Of a DNA stretch of 64,000 nt, positions 25,881-33,966 are shown piece after piece. The translations under genes were made by a program, and so were the position numbers. The DNA comes from Streptomyces nojiriensis (lineage in GTDB: Bacteria > Actinomycetota > Actinomycetes > Streptomycetales > Streptomycetaceae). Where the stretch lies: contig NZ_CP071139.1 of assembly GCF_017639205.1 (NCBI RefSeq), forward strand, positions 1,860,001-1,924,000. The letters run 5' to 3'. Numbering within the stretch: the stretch's first letter is position 1; every line of letters starts with the position of its first letter. The notes beneath the pieces were generated by a model that saw nothing but the letters and a program-made list of their open reading frames with translations, was not told where the DNA came from and did not search any database.

Positions 25881-27071
25881 GTGTCTTTCCTCAGGCGTCT
25901 GCATCCACTGGACTGGCTGGCCGGCGGCCTGCTCGCACTCGGTGCGCTGTGCGTCGCCACGGGCCTGCTGCCCACCGGACCCGCCTCGGACGTGCTGGAG
26001 CGCATCGGTCCGCTGGTGGTGTTCCTGGCCACCGTCATCGTCCTCGCCGAGCTGACCGGCAAGGCGGAGGTGTTCGACGTCGTCGCCACCTGGGTGGCCC
26101 GGGCGGGGCGCGGCAGGTACCCGCTCCTCTTCTGTCTCTGCGTGCTGTTCGCGTCCGTCACCACCATCACCCTCAACCTGGACACGACGGCGGTCCTGCT
26201 GACCCCGGTGATGCTGGCGCTGGCGACCCGGGTCGGTATCGCGCCCGTACCGCTGGCGATGACCACGGTGTGGCTGGCGAACACGGCCAGCCTGCTGCTC
26301 CCCGTGTCGAACCTGACGAACCTGCTGGCCGCGGACCGCATCGCGCTGACCCCGTCGGAGATGGCCGCCACCATGTGGGCGCCGCAGCTGGCCGCCATCG
26401 CGGTCACGATGGCCTGCCTGTGGGGCTTCTACTGGCGCCCGGGGCGCCGCGGCGAGACCCGCTACACTCCGCCGCCCCTGCCGCGTCCCGCGGACCCGGT
26501 CCTGTTCCGGGTGAGCGCGGTGGCGTGCGCCGGATTCCTGCTGGCGATCCTGCTCGCCGATGTGCCGCTGTGGTCGGCGTCGATGGGGGCCGCATTGATC
26601 GTGGTCGTGGCCTTCTGGGTGCGCGGCCGGGAAGCGCTGCGCCTGTCCCTGATCCCCTGGCGGCTCCTCGTCCTGGTTCCGGGGATGTTCCTGGTCGTGG
26701 AGACGGTCAACGCCCACGGGCTGCACGACATCCTCGCGGCGGCGATGGGCTCCGACAACGACCTCGTCGGAATGCTGAGGTCGGCGGCGGTCGGCGCGGG
26801 CTTCTCCAACGTACTGAACAACCTCCCGGCCTACCTGGCGGGCGAGGCGGCGATCCCGGTGGCCAACCACGAACAGCTGCTCGCCCAGCTGATCGGCGTC
26901 AACGTGGGGCCGGTCATCACGCCGTGGGCCTCGCTGGCCACCCTCCTGTGGTTCGAGCGGTGCCGCTGGCACGGCACCCGGATCGGCCTGGGCCGCTTCT
27001 TCGGCACGGGCGCCGTACTGGCGGTGGCGGGCACCGTGGCGGCGACGCTCGCGCTGGCGGCCACCACCTAG
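25881..27071 (+). CDS. ArsB/NhaD (SLC13-like) membrane transporter
   Basis: A 396-residue polytopic membrane protein with about 10-11 hydrophobic segments. The blocks TLNLDTTAVLLTPVML, NTASLLLPVSNLTNLLA and GFSNVLNNLPAYLAGEAA are the paired hairpin motifs of the ion-transporter superfamily containing ArsB, NhaD and citrate transporters. It may export an anion or exchange sodium/proton; no arsenic genes are nearby, so arsenite export is not supported. The GTG at 25881 is the best in-frame start I see but has no clear ribosome-binding site. It ends convergently, four bases into the next gene. Confidence 0.85.
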   Translation: MSFLRRLHPLDWLAGGLLALGALCVATGLLPTGPASDVLERIGPLVVFLATVIVLAELTGKAEVFDVVATWVARAGRGRYPLLFCLCVLFASVTTITLNLDTTAVLLTPVMLALATRVGIAPVPLAMTTVWLANTASLLLPVSNLTNLLAADRIALTPSEMAATMWAPQLAAIAVTMACLWGFYWRPGRRGETRYTPPPLPRPADPVLFRVSAVACAGFLLAILLADVPLWSASMGAALIVVVAFWVRGREALRLSLIPWRLLVLVPGMFLVVETVNAHGLHDILAAAMGSDNDLVGMLRSAAVGAGFSNVLNNLPAYLAGEAAIPVANHEQLLAQLIGVNVGPVITPWASLATLLWFERCRWHGTRIGLGRFFGTGAVLAVAGTVAATLALAATT

Positions 27072-27895
27072 GTGGTGGTGACGGACCCCACCTCGCCCAG
27101 CAGGTACGCGAGCGTCTCGCCGCGGGCCGCCACGAAGCTGCGTCCGGTGTCGGCCCCGGCGAAGCCGGGTCTGAAGGCCGCCCCGGACAGCGTGCGCAGC
27201 TCCACGCCCGCTTCGGCCGCGAGCAGCGCCCCGGTCGGCAGGTCGACGCCCTCGGCGCGGTAGCCGACGAAGGCGTCGATGGTGCCGCGCGCCAGCAGGC
27301 TCCAGCCGAGCAGCGGCGCCCACAGCTGCAGGACGCGCCTGCAGCGCAGCTCCAGCACCGTGCGCAGGCCCACCGCGGTCACGTCGCCCCGTTCCACGGC
27401 GTACCCCTGGGTCCATGCGACGACGGGGCCGGGGCGCGGCAGGGTCGGGCCGGGGCCGGGCAGCGCGCCGGACGGCCCGTGGGCTCCGTACCCCCGGACC
27501 GCGTGCCAGGTCTCCCCGGTCACCGGTTCGTGCACCACGCCCATCACAGGGGTGCCGCCCAGGCACAGCCCGATCCCGACCGCGTAGGTGGGCAGCCCGA
27601 TCACGACGTTGTTGCTGCCGTCCAACGGGTCGACCAGCCAAGTCCGTTCGCCGGCCGCGTCGAGGAGCCCGGCCTCCTCGGACAGGATCCGGTCGTGCGG
27701 GAAGTGGCGCTGTATCCGGCTGAGCACGAGCTTCTCGGCGGCGAGGTCGAGGTCCATCTGCACGTCCCCGGTCCCGCCCTTGGTCCGTACGCACCGCGCC
27801 GTGCCGAAACGCCTGCGCAGCAGGCTGCCCGCCTCCTCCGCCGCGGCGACGGCGACCTGCCTCTCGTGGTCGAAATCAGGCCCACTGCTCGGCAT
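27068..27895 (-). CDS. Inositol monophosphatase family protein
   Basis: A 275-residue metal-dependent phosphatase. It has the metal-binding Glu pair in ILSEEAGLL, the signature WLVDPLDGSNNVV and a late motif ending AEGVDLPTGALLAAEAG (usually WD-x-A-AG; here the Asp is kept as VDLPTG). Substrates in the family are inositol phosphate, PAPS or fructose bisphosphate. The ATG at 27895 lies 20 bases inside the upstream gene's end, so it is the last gene of a three-gene operon with a cupin-like protein and a two-TM protein. Confidence 0.87.
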   Translation of the reverse strand: MPSSGPDFDHERQVAVAAAEEAGSLLRRRFGTARCVRTKGGTGDVQMDLDLAAEKLVLSRIQRHFPHDRILSEEAGLLDAAGERTWLVDPLDGSNNVVIGLPTYAVGIGLCLGGTPVMGVVHEPVTGETWHAVRGYGAHGPSGALPGPGPTLPRPGPVVAWTQGYAVERGDVTAVGLRTVLELRCRRVLQLWAPLLGWSLLARGTIDAFVGYRAEGVDLPTGALLAAEAGVELRTLSGAAFRPGFAGADTGRSFVAARGETLAYLLGEVGSVTTT

Positions 27896-28517
27896 CGATC
27901 CTCCTGAGGACGGTGTGGACGCTGCGCACGGTCTGCGCGGTGTCGCACAGCCGGCGGGTCGTGCGGCGCGGTCGCCCGTCGAGCGGGCCGAGGGAGAGGT
28001 CGAGCTGCCCGGGGATCGACATGCCGTGCACCAGGGTGGCCGCGGGTTCCACCCCTTCCAGTGCGGTGGCGTGGAACTCCCCGGCCGCCAGGGTGTACGT
28101 CTCCCCGCCCGCGCTGATGTGGGCGGGGCCGGGCTCGCTCCGTACCAGGAGGGAGGTCGGCCGGATCTCGTCCACGCCGTCGCTCCCGCTGAACACCTCG
28201 AAGACCCGGTGGGTGGCACCCTCCTCGCCGTCCCGCACCGGGCTCGTGCGTACGGGCAGGTTGGCCACGCGTCCGTACAGCACGCGGCTGCGCAGTTCCC
28301 AGCTGTGGGCGTGCATCGGTGACGCGTCCGGATCGGCGCGGTTGCCGATCTCGAAGAGATGCACGCAGATTCCGCGCGGACCCTCTCTCAGCAGTGGCAG
28401 GCAGAGGAATCCGAGGGGATGACGGACAGCATGTAACTCCCGGGTCCCGGAGGCGATTTCCTCCAGGGTGACGAGAGTGCTTTCGAGCTCTCGGTCCATG
28501 GGCGCGCCGGAGCGCAT
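27876..28517 (-). CDS. Cupin-like protein of unknown function
   Basis: A 213-residue soluble protein. The segment MHAHSWELRSRVLYGRV and the closing AGGETYTLAAGEFHAT suggest a beta-barrel (cupin/RmlC-like) fold with possible metal-binding His residues; I do not recognise a named family. The ATG at 28517 overlaps the upstream stop (TGATG), with CAGGAGG only two bases before it. An ATG at 28499 is the alternative start. The tight coupling to the genes on both sides says the three products act together. Confidence 0.65.
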   Translation of the reverse strand: MRSGAPMDRELESTLVTLEEIASGTRELHAVRHPLGFLCLPLLREGPRGICVHLFEIGNRADPDASPMHAHSWELRSRVLYGRVANLPVRTSPVRDGEEGATHRVFEVFSGSDGVDEIRPTSLLVRSEPGPAHISAGGETYTLAAGEFHATALEGVEPAATLVHGMSIPGQLDLSLGPLDGRPRRTTRRLCDTAQTVRSVHTVLRRIDAEQWA

Positions 28518-29461
28518 CACCTCCTGTAGGGGTCCTCCGCGTGCAGGGCCTTTTCGATGATCTTGCCGATGTCGCTGTCGGTGAAGACGCGCGGCAAGGG
28601 CAGCCGCAGGTCGTCGAAGAGCGTCCGCACCTCGTCGACCGTGGGCTCCTGGCCGAGCGGGGAGGCGACGCGCAGATCGAGCACGGTCGCCTGCTCGCGG
28701 CTCTGGTGCAGCTCGGTCACGTAGTAGTCGTAGAGCGGCTGCCCGCGTTCCACCAGCAGGTTCACCCGGGACTGGTCGTCCTGGGTGATGACGAGGCAGG
28801 TCTCGGACAGGTCGAAGCGCAGGGTCGGCACGGCCGCCGACAGGTGCACGCTGATCTCCAGCGTGGTCAGCTGCCGCTGGTACCAGCAGGCGGCGAGGAC
28901 GGTCGCGTACGACTCGCGGCGGACCCGGTCGGTGGTCCACACGTCGTCGCCGCGCCGCTGCCCGCCGAACATCTGCCGGAACCGGGCGTACGCGGCGCAG
29001 GCCCGCTCGTCGGCCGGATTGACGATGTCGATCTTCACATTGAGCTGCGAGCGCTGTTCCTTCGCGGCGGCCACGCACAGGGGCAGGGTGACCGCCCGCA
29101 GGTAGGTGCCCGTACCCCCCTTGAAGTACCAGAGGTTGGTGTGCTGCCGGGCCTTGCGCAGTGCCTCGCCGACCTCGTTGCCGGAGAGCGAGCGCACCAT
29201 CGCGAGGTCTTCCAGGGCCTGCCGGGTCCCGCTCATCGCCTCCTGGATGGTCGCGGGCCGGCGCACCCGCTCCACGATCGACCCGGTCGCGAGGAGGCCG
29301 AGCACGACGAGGGTGGCGCCGGAGGAGACGTCGTCACTGATGACGTCTCCGAAGATGTCGAGGAGTCCGACCGCCATCGCGATGCCCAGGGCGACCACGA
29401 CGTCGGCGTTCCGCAGGACCCAGGCAACGAAGCGTTCCAGCCGCCCTACGTGCGCTGCCAT
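28517..29461 (-). CDS. Two-TM membrane protein with large cytoplasmic domain
   Basis: A 314-residue protein with two hydrophobic segments near residues 18-38 and 44-62, then a cytoplasmic domain of about 240 residues containing KGGTGTYLRAVTLP, KIDIVNPADERACAAY and FDLSETCLVITQDDQSRVNL. The second half has a faint likeness to phospholipase-D-like sensor or effector domains, but the HKD motif is absent, so I make no functional claim. It is the first gene of the operon with the cupin-like and inositol-phosphatase-like genes. Confidence 0.7.
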   Translation of the reverse strand: MAAHVGRLERFVAWVLRNADVVVALGIAMAVGLLDIFGDVISDDVSSGATLVVLGLLATGSIVERVRRPATIQEAMSGTRQALEDLAMVRSLSGNEVGEALRKARQHTNLWYFKGGTGTYLRAVTLPLCVAAAKEQRSQLNVKIDIVNPADERACAAYARFRQMFGGQRRGDDVWTTDRVRRESYATVLAACWYQRQLTTLEISVHLSAAVPTLRFDLSETCLVITQDDQSRVNLLVERGQPLYDYYVTELHQSREQATVLDLRVASPLGQEPTVDEVRTLFDDLRLPLPRVFTDSDIGKIIEKALHAEDPYRR

Positions 29462-29530
29462 GAACGCACCCCCCTCCCCCGCCCGTGTTCCGATGGTAGG
29501 AGACGTGCCGGTGGCGCCACCAGAGCGACT

Positions 29531-30277
29531 TCACGTCGCGCGGGCGCCTTCGCCGGTCAGCAGGCGGGAGCGCAGAAGCCCGGCGGTGCGCTCCGACAGG
29601 CCGACCCGGTCCGTGAGGTAGCCGTGCACGGATCCGTACCGGGCTTCCAGGTCCGCGAACACCAACTCCATGATCACGGCAGGGGCGCGGCCGTAACTCG
29701 GCCACTTCATGACCCGGCCCGGGTTCGCGGCCCGCCAGTCGGCGGCGAGCCGCTCGGTGGCCAGCTCGGTGAGTGCGAAGTCGGCGAGGACGTCTGCCCG
29801 TTCCACCCCGAGCAGGGTGAGCAGGAAGGCCCCGATGAGCCCGGTCCGGTCCTTGCCCGAGGTGCAGTGGAAGACGAGGGGGCCGGGCGCCTGCGCCAGC
29901 TCCTCCAGGACCTGCCGGATCTCCTCGGCCCCGTCCTCGGTGACCTCGGCGAACCGGTCCGCGAGGTACCGCCAGGGGTCGGTGTCCGGGTCGATCTCGG
30001 CCTGGTCGTAGGGGCGGTGCTCGATGCTCAGGTTGACGTAGCGGAACCGCTCCGCCTCGGGCACCTGCCCCTTGGCCTCGATCTCCCACGGATACCGCAG
30101 GTCGATCACGGTCCCGATCCCGAGCCCCAGGAACCGCTCCCAGTCGGCGCCCGCCAGCTTGCCGAGCGAGTCGGCCCGGTACACCGTCCCCCACCGGACG
30201 GTCCGCCCGTCGGCGGACCGGTATCCGCCCAGGTCCCGGAAGTTGTGCAGACGCTCGAACTCGACGTGCCGCTTCAT
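29531..30277 (-). CDS. Tyrosine-protein phosphatase (PTP-like)
   Basis: A 248-residue phosphatase of the bacterial PTP/lipid phosphatase type. The P-loop is HCTSGKDRTG (C-x5-R) and the N-terminal LHNFRDLGGYRSADG is the family hallmark. It would dephosphorylate tyrosine or a phospholipid. The Lys after SG in the P-loop is typical of the subgroup active on phosphoinositides as well as phosphotyrosine. It stands alone, with 102 bp to the next gene. Confidence 0.9.
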   Translation of the reverse strand: MKRHVEFERLHNFRDLGGYRSADGRTVRWGTVYRADSLGKLAGADWERFLGLGIGTVIDLRYPWEIEAKGQVPEAERFRYVNLSIEHRPYDQAEIDPDTDPWRYLADRFAEVTEDGAEEIRQVLEELAQAPGPLVFHCTSGKDRTGLIGAFLLTLLGVERADVLADFALTELATERLAADWRAANPGRVMKWPSYGRAPAVIMELVFADLEARYGSVHGYLTDRVGLSERTAGLLRSRLLTGEGARAT

Positions 30278-30379
30278 CGGATCTCTCCCCCGTCTTCGGA
30301 CTCCTTGCCGAACAGCATGCCGCAGGGCTGCTGTTCGTTCGTGATCACGTCGGCACGACGAGGCCCGGGGCCGGTCGGA

Positions 30380-31873
30380 TCAGTCGGCGGAGTCGATGGC
30401 GGGCTGGCGCAGCTGCACCTCGGCACCCGTCTGCTTGAACGACTCCGCGGACACCGGAACCAGCACCGCATCGCGGTGGAAGTCCCGCAGGCTGGTCGAC
30501 CCGCAGCTGATCATCGTCGAGGTGAGCTTCGCCCGGGTCCGCTCCACGTTGTCGTACAGGCTGCCGGCGTAGGGCACGTAGCCGTCGACGCCCTCTTCGA
30601 AGACCATCTGGCCGCGCTGGCCGTACCGGGCCGCGTTCTGCGCGCGCCGCGAGCCCTCACCCCAGTACTCCTTGTACCACTGGCTGCCGATCTGCAGCTT
30701 CCGCGACGGGCTCTCGTCGAGCCGGGCGAAGTAGCGGCCGAGCATGATGAAGTCCGCCCCCATCGCCAGCGCCATCGCCATGTGCGAGTCGTTGAGCAAG
30801 CCGCCGTCGCAGCACAGCGGCACGTACACACCGGTCTCCTGGGCGTAGGCGTCGCGCGCCTGGACCACATCGAGCAGCGCGGAGGCCTGTCCGCGGCCGA
30901 TGCCCTTCTGCGCCCGGGTGGTGCAGATGGCCCCGCCGCCGATCCCGACCTTCACGAACGCCGCGCCCGCATCGGCCAGGTAGCGAAAGGCCCTGCCGTC
31001 GACGACGTTCCCCGCGCCGACGAAGACGTCGTCCCCGTACTCCTCGCGGGCGAATTCGAGGGTCCTCGCCTGGTACACGGAATAGCCGTCGGAGGAGTCC
31101 AGGCACAGCACGTCCGCGCCGGCCTCGGTCAGGGCGGGAATGCGGTCCTTGAAGTCACGGGAGTTGATACCGGCACCCACACGCAGACGCTTTGCGCCGT
31201 CCACCGTCGCCCGGTGATACGTCTTGTGTGCCTGATAGTCCTTCTTGAGGACCAAGGAGACGACGCGGCCGTCCTCGAGCACCGGCAGAACGTCCAGATG
31301 GTGCTGCCAGATCAGCTCGTTCGCCTCGGACAGGGAGACCGAGGCGGACGCGGTGACCAGGCCGGCGCGGCCCCGCATCCGGTTGCCGGCGGTTTCGCAG
31401 GCCCCGTGACGCTCCAGGTGGAAGTCGTCGAGGCTGATGACCCCCAGGAACTCGCCGTCCGCGTCCCCGCTCCGCGTGACCACCGCCACGCCCTGCTCGG
31501 CCTCGGACAGCAGCCGGGCGACCTCACCGAGAGGCGTCTGCGGCGCCACGGTGATCTCGCTGCTCCGGAAGCCGGCCTTGTGCCGCTTCACCGCCAGCAC
31601 GTCCGCGGCCTGGTCCTCGATCTCCTGATTCTGGTGGATGAACGACAACCCGCCGACCTGCGCCAGTGCCACCGCCAGCGTCGGTGACGACACCGCCTGC
31701 ATGATGGCGCTCACCATGGGCGTGGCAACCCGGATCCTCGGCTCCTCACCGACCCGGTGACGCACCAGCGGCGCCCCGAGATCCACTTGGTCCGGCGTGC
31801 AGTCTTCTGTGGTCAGGCCCGGGATGAGGAGGTATTCGCTCAGCGTACGAGAAATCTCGGGGAGGATTTTCAC
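30380..31873 (-). CDS. guaB: IMP dehydrogenase family protein (divergent paralogue)
   Basis: A 497-residue TIM-barrel enzyme with inserted CBS domains (about 95-215). The catalytic loop reads GIGGGAICTTRAQKGIGRGQ; the active Cys, NAD/IMP contacts CDGGLLNDSHMAMALAMGA and the flap RGQMVFEEGVDG are present, but the loop has GGA where typical IMPDH has GS. It converts IMP to XMP in guanine nucleotide synthesis, or is a specialised or drug-insensitive paralogue, since Streptomyces usually carry other guaB genes. I chose GTG at 31873 (GGAG five bases upstream); upstream in-frame sequence lacks family similarity. Confidence 0.85.
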   Translation of the reverse strand: MKILPEISRTLSEYLLIPGLTTEDCTPDQVDLGAPLVRHRVGEEPRIRVATPMVSAIMQAVSSPTLAVALAQVGGLSFIHQNQEIEDQAADVLAVKRHKAGFRSSEITVAPQTPLGEVARLLSEAEQGVAVVTRSGDADGEFLGVISLDDFHLERHGACETAGNRMRGRAGLVTASASVSLSEANELIWQHHLDVLPVLEDGRVVSLVLKKDYQAHKTYHRATVDGAKRLRVGAGINSRDFKDRIPALTEAGADVLCLDSSDGYSVYQARTLEFAREEYGDDVFVGAGNVVDGRAFRYLADAGAAFVKVGIGGGAICTTRAQKGIGRGQASALLDVVQARDAYAQETGVYVPLCCDGGLLNDSHMAMALAMGADFIMLGRYFARLDESPSRKLQIGSQWYKEYWGEGSRRAQNAARYGQRGQMVFEEGVDGYVPYAGSLYDNVERTRAKLTSTMISCGSTSLRDFHRDAVLVPVSAESFKQTGAEVQLRQPAIDSAD

Positions 31874-32229
31874 ATTGTCTCCAGCAAGGAGCCTGCGGCC
31901 GATCAACGGCGGATCGGCGAGGCTCGTACGGGCAGTGCGGTTCGATGCCGACCGGTGGCGCACCATCGGAAGAGTGCGCTCTGGAGATCCTCAGAGCGGG
32001 CGCACCCGGCAGGGCAGTGCTCGCATGCGCGGCCGAATCGGCGGCGAAGGCATGGCAGACCCGGATCCTCCGCGCGGTGCTGCACAGGCGCTGACTTCCA
32101 TTGCGCCATACGTGATCTTACCGCACCGCCCGTGTACGGCTCGTCGCCACGCGAACCTCGAAGTCGGCTTCGCCTCCCCGTACTTGGCCGCTACGACCCG
32201 ACCGTACGCAGCCCCGCCGAACGGCCCTG
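31874..32229. other. Intergenic stretch with no gene seen
   Basis: About 356 bp upstream of the IMPDH gene. It must hold that gene's promoter; no credible reading frame, RNA hairpin with T-run or repeat was found apart from the MITE-like element that starts at its right end. Confidence 0.4.
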
Positions 32230-32392
32230 GGCCGTCTCTTACGGATCTTGTCGGCCGAGCCCGCGGCGTCCGGTGCCGTGGATGGCAAGGCGGAGGAGCG
32301 CACCGTGTACTGGACGTACTCGGGCGCTCCGACAACGCGGCCAGGTGCGGTGCCGGGCGTCGCGGGCCCGGCAAGATCCGGAAGAGACGGCC
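32230..32392. repeat. MITE-like dispersed repeat, copy A (both ends intact)
   Basis: A 163-bp element with terminal inverted repeats of 21 bp matching at 20 positions (32230-32250 and 32372-32392; ends ggccgtctctt...atcttg). It has no coding capacity. The right end touches the stop codon of the peptidoglycan-binding protein gene, as the left end of copy B touches an acetyltransferase stop. Ends starting TTAGG recall IS5-group targets of YTAR type. Confidence 0.75.
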
Positions 32393-32796
32393 TAACCCTC
32401 CGCGGCGGGGATGAGGTATCCCCAGGTCTTGATGCCGACGATGCCGTCCGGGCCGCCGGTCTCCCGCGGGTACTTCGACTGGAACCGCAGCACGGCCGCC
32501 TCGGTCTTGGGGCCGAAGGAGCCGTCGATGAAGGTCGGGGCATCGGCGGAGTCGACGAACGCCGTGCGGACCAGAGCCCACTGGAGCGCCCGCACGCAGT
32601 CGCCCGTGGAACCCCTGGCGAGGTCCACCGCCGGGACGGGCCAGCCGTTGGACGCCCAGCGCGTGCCGACCTGGTTCGTGCACGCCTCCAGGTAGCCGGA
32701 CCGGGCCGAGGCCTGCGGGGCGGCGAATCCGGCGGCCATGAGCAGCGTCGCGCCCAGGACTCCGACGCGGGTGGCCGTACGCCTGATGGTGTTCAT
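32392..32796 (-). CDS. Secreted peptidoglycan-binding-domain protein 1
   Basis: A 134-residue exported protein: signal peptide (ends about ASA-R at residue 32), then one PG_binding_1 domain shown by DCVRALQWALV, FIDGSFGPKTEAAVLRFQ and DGIVGIKTWGYL. Two Cys residues at about 39 and 67 could form a disulfide. No catalytic domain is attached, so it may tether, shield or compete at cell-wall peptidoglycan. It is the last of three tandem paralogues. Confidence 0.85.
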   Translation of the reverse strand: MNTIRRTATRVGVLGATLLMAAGFAAPQASARSGYLEACTNQVGTRWASNGWPVPAVDLARGSTGDCVRALQWALVRTAFVDSADAPTFIDGSFGPKTEAAVLRFQSKYPRETGGPDGIVGIKTWGYLIPAAEG

Positions 32797-32843
32797 GCCA
32801 GGGGTTCCTTTCGTTGAGACGGAGGGTGTGCCGGGCGCCCGGA

Positions 32844-33251
32844 CTAATCGAAGTAGACGGTGGCGATCAGGTGGTGCCAGGTGTAGCGCCCGACCACGCC
32901 GTCCGCACCGCCCATGGTCGAGGCGCTGCGCTGGAAGTTCACCACCGCGTTGTACGTCTTGGGACCGAAGCTTCCGTCGACGAAGCCGGGCTGGTCCTCG
33001 CTGCGGACCGCGCCGGCCTCGAGCAGCTCCTCCTGGAGTTCCCGTACGCACACCCCGGACGAGCCCTTGGCGAGCACCACCGTGGGGATCTCCCAGGCCA
33101 TGTAGTACTCGGAGCCGTAGGCGTTCTTGCACGCCTGCAGCTCGTTGCCCCAACTGGCCTGGGCGGTGGGGGCGGTGACCAGCAGCGTGCCGACGGCGGA
33201 CGCGGCGAGCGCGAGGGCCGCCAGAGGGCGGATGCGGCGCGACGAGGACAT
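32844..33251 (-). CDS. Secreted peptidoglycan-binding-domain protein 2
   Basis: A 135-residue exported protein with the same plan as its neighbours: signal peptide cleaved after AQA near residue 32, Cys in LQACKNAYG, Cys in GVCVRELQEELLE and the PG_binding_1 segments FVDGSFGPKTYNAVVNFQ and DGVVGRYTWHHLI. Start ATG at 33251 has GGAG-type bases upstream. The two tandem partners differ in sequence, so the duplication is old. Confidence 0.85.
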   Translation of the reverse strand: MSSSRRIRPLAALALAASAVGTLLVTAPTAQASWGNELQACKNAYGSEYYMAWEIPTVVLAKGSSGVCVRELQEELLEAGAVRSEDQPGFVDGSFGPKTYNAVVNFQRSASTMGGADGVVGRYTWHHLIATVYFD

Positions 33252-33341
33252 GGGAAAGCGTCTCCTGGCGAGGGGGAAGAGAAACGGAAGGGAAGGGAAG
33301 GGAAGGGAGTGCGGAAGACAGTCGCGGGCAGCAGGAGGGGC

Positions 33342-33737
33342 TCAGCCCGTCAGGAGCTTCTCCCAGGTCCGCGGGCCGACGATGCCATCGGCTTCGAGGT
33401 TGTGGGTGCTCTGGAACCTGCGGATGGCCGAGTTGGTACGAGCGCCGAAGACGCCGTCGACGAAGTTGCCGCCGCTCTGCTCCCACGAGGTCAGGCCGTA
33501 GTCCGCGACGAGCTCCTGGAGTCCGGCGACGCAGACGTCGGAGTCGCCCTGGGAGTAGTTGTACCGCGGGATGTTGTAGCGCCCGCTCGGGGAGAGGCGC
33601 GTGCCGTACGTGTCCTTGCAGATCTTGTACGAGGAGTCGTCCGCGTGGGCGACCGGCGCGGAGACGAGCAGGGCGCCGGTGGAGACCGCGGCGAGGAGGA
33701 GCGAGGTGACGCCCTTCCCGGGGCGGGAGATGCGCAT
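33342..33737 (-). CDS. Secreted peptidoglycan-binding-domain protein 3
   Basis: A 131-residue exported protein, first of the tandem set. The signal peptide runs to AHA-D near residue 32. Cys residues lie in YKICKDTYG and SDVCVAGLQEL, and the PG_binding_1 motif appears as FVDGVFGARTNSAIRRFQ and DGIVGPRTWEKLL. The ATG at 33737 gives a normal signal peptide and follows an AGGTT-rich leader; a longer frame would spoil the signal sequence. Confidence 0.85.
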   Translation of the reverse strand: MRISRPGKGVTSLLLAAVSTGALLVSAPVAHADDSSYKICKDTYGTRLSPSGRYNIPRYNYSQGDSDVCVAGLQELVADYGLTSWEQSGGNFVDGVFGARTNSAIRRFQSTHNLEADGIVGPRTWEKLLTG

Positions 33738-33966
33738 GTCGAAAGAACCTTTCGCTGGTGACCTGGTGGCATCGAAAAGCTGCCACACGGAGCGCTGCGG
33801 CCTCCCGCGTCCCATCCACCCGGGACGCGAGGGACGAGCGTCCGCCCAGCTCAGACGCACTTTCCTGGGGGCGTCCCAGGGACGTCCCGTGGCTCGGGGA
33901 ACTGCCGAAGCGACAGGCCGAGCCGCCTCCGGCGGAGACGGCACGCTCCGGTCCCCGCCGGGCCGT

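Noticed and set aside
25881..27071. Arsenite efflux (arsB) call
   Set aside because: The fold belongs to the same superfamily, but no arsR, arsC or arsenate genes lie nearby, so the substrate is left open.
33283..33310. GGGAA short tandem repeats upstream of a peptidoglycan-binding gene
   Set aside because: Only a few imperfect units next to a ribosome-binding site; probably simple purine-rich leader, no evidence for phase variation.
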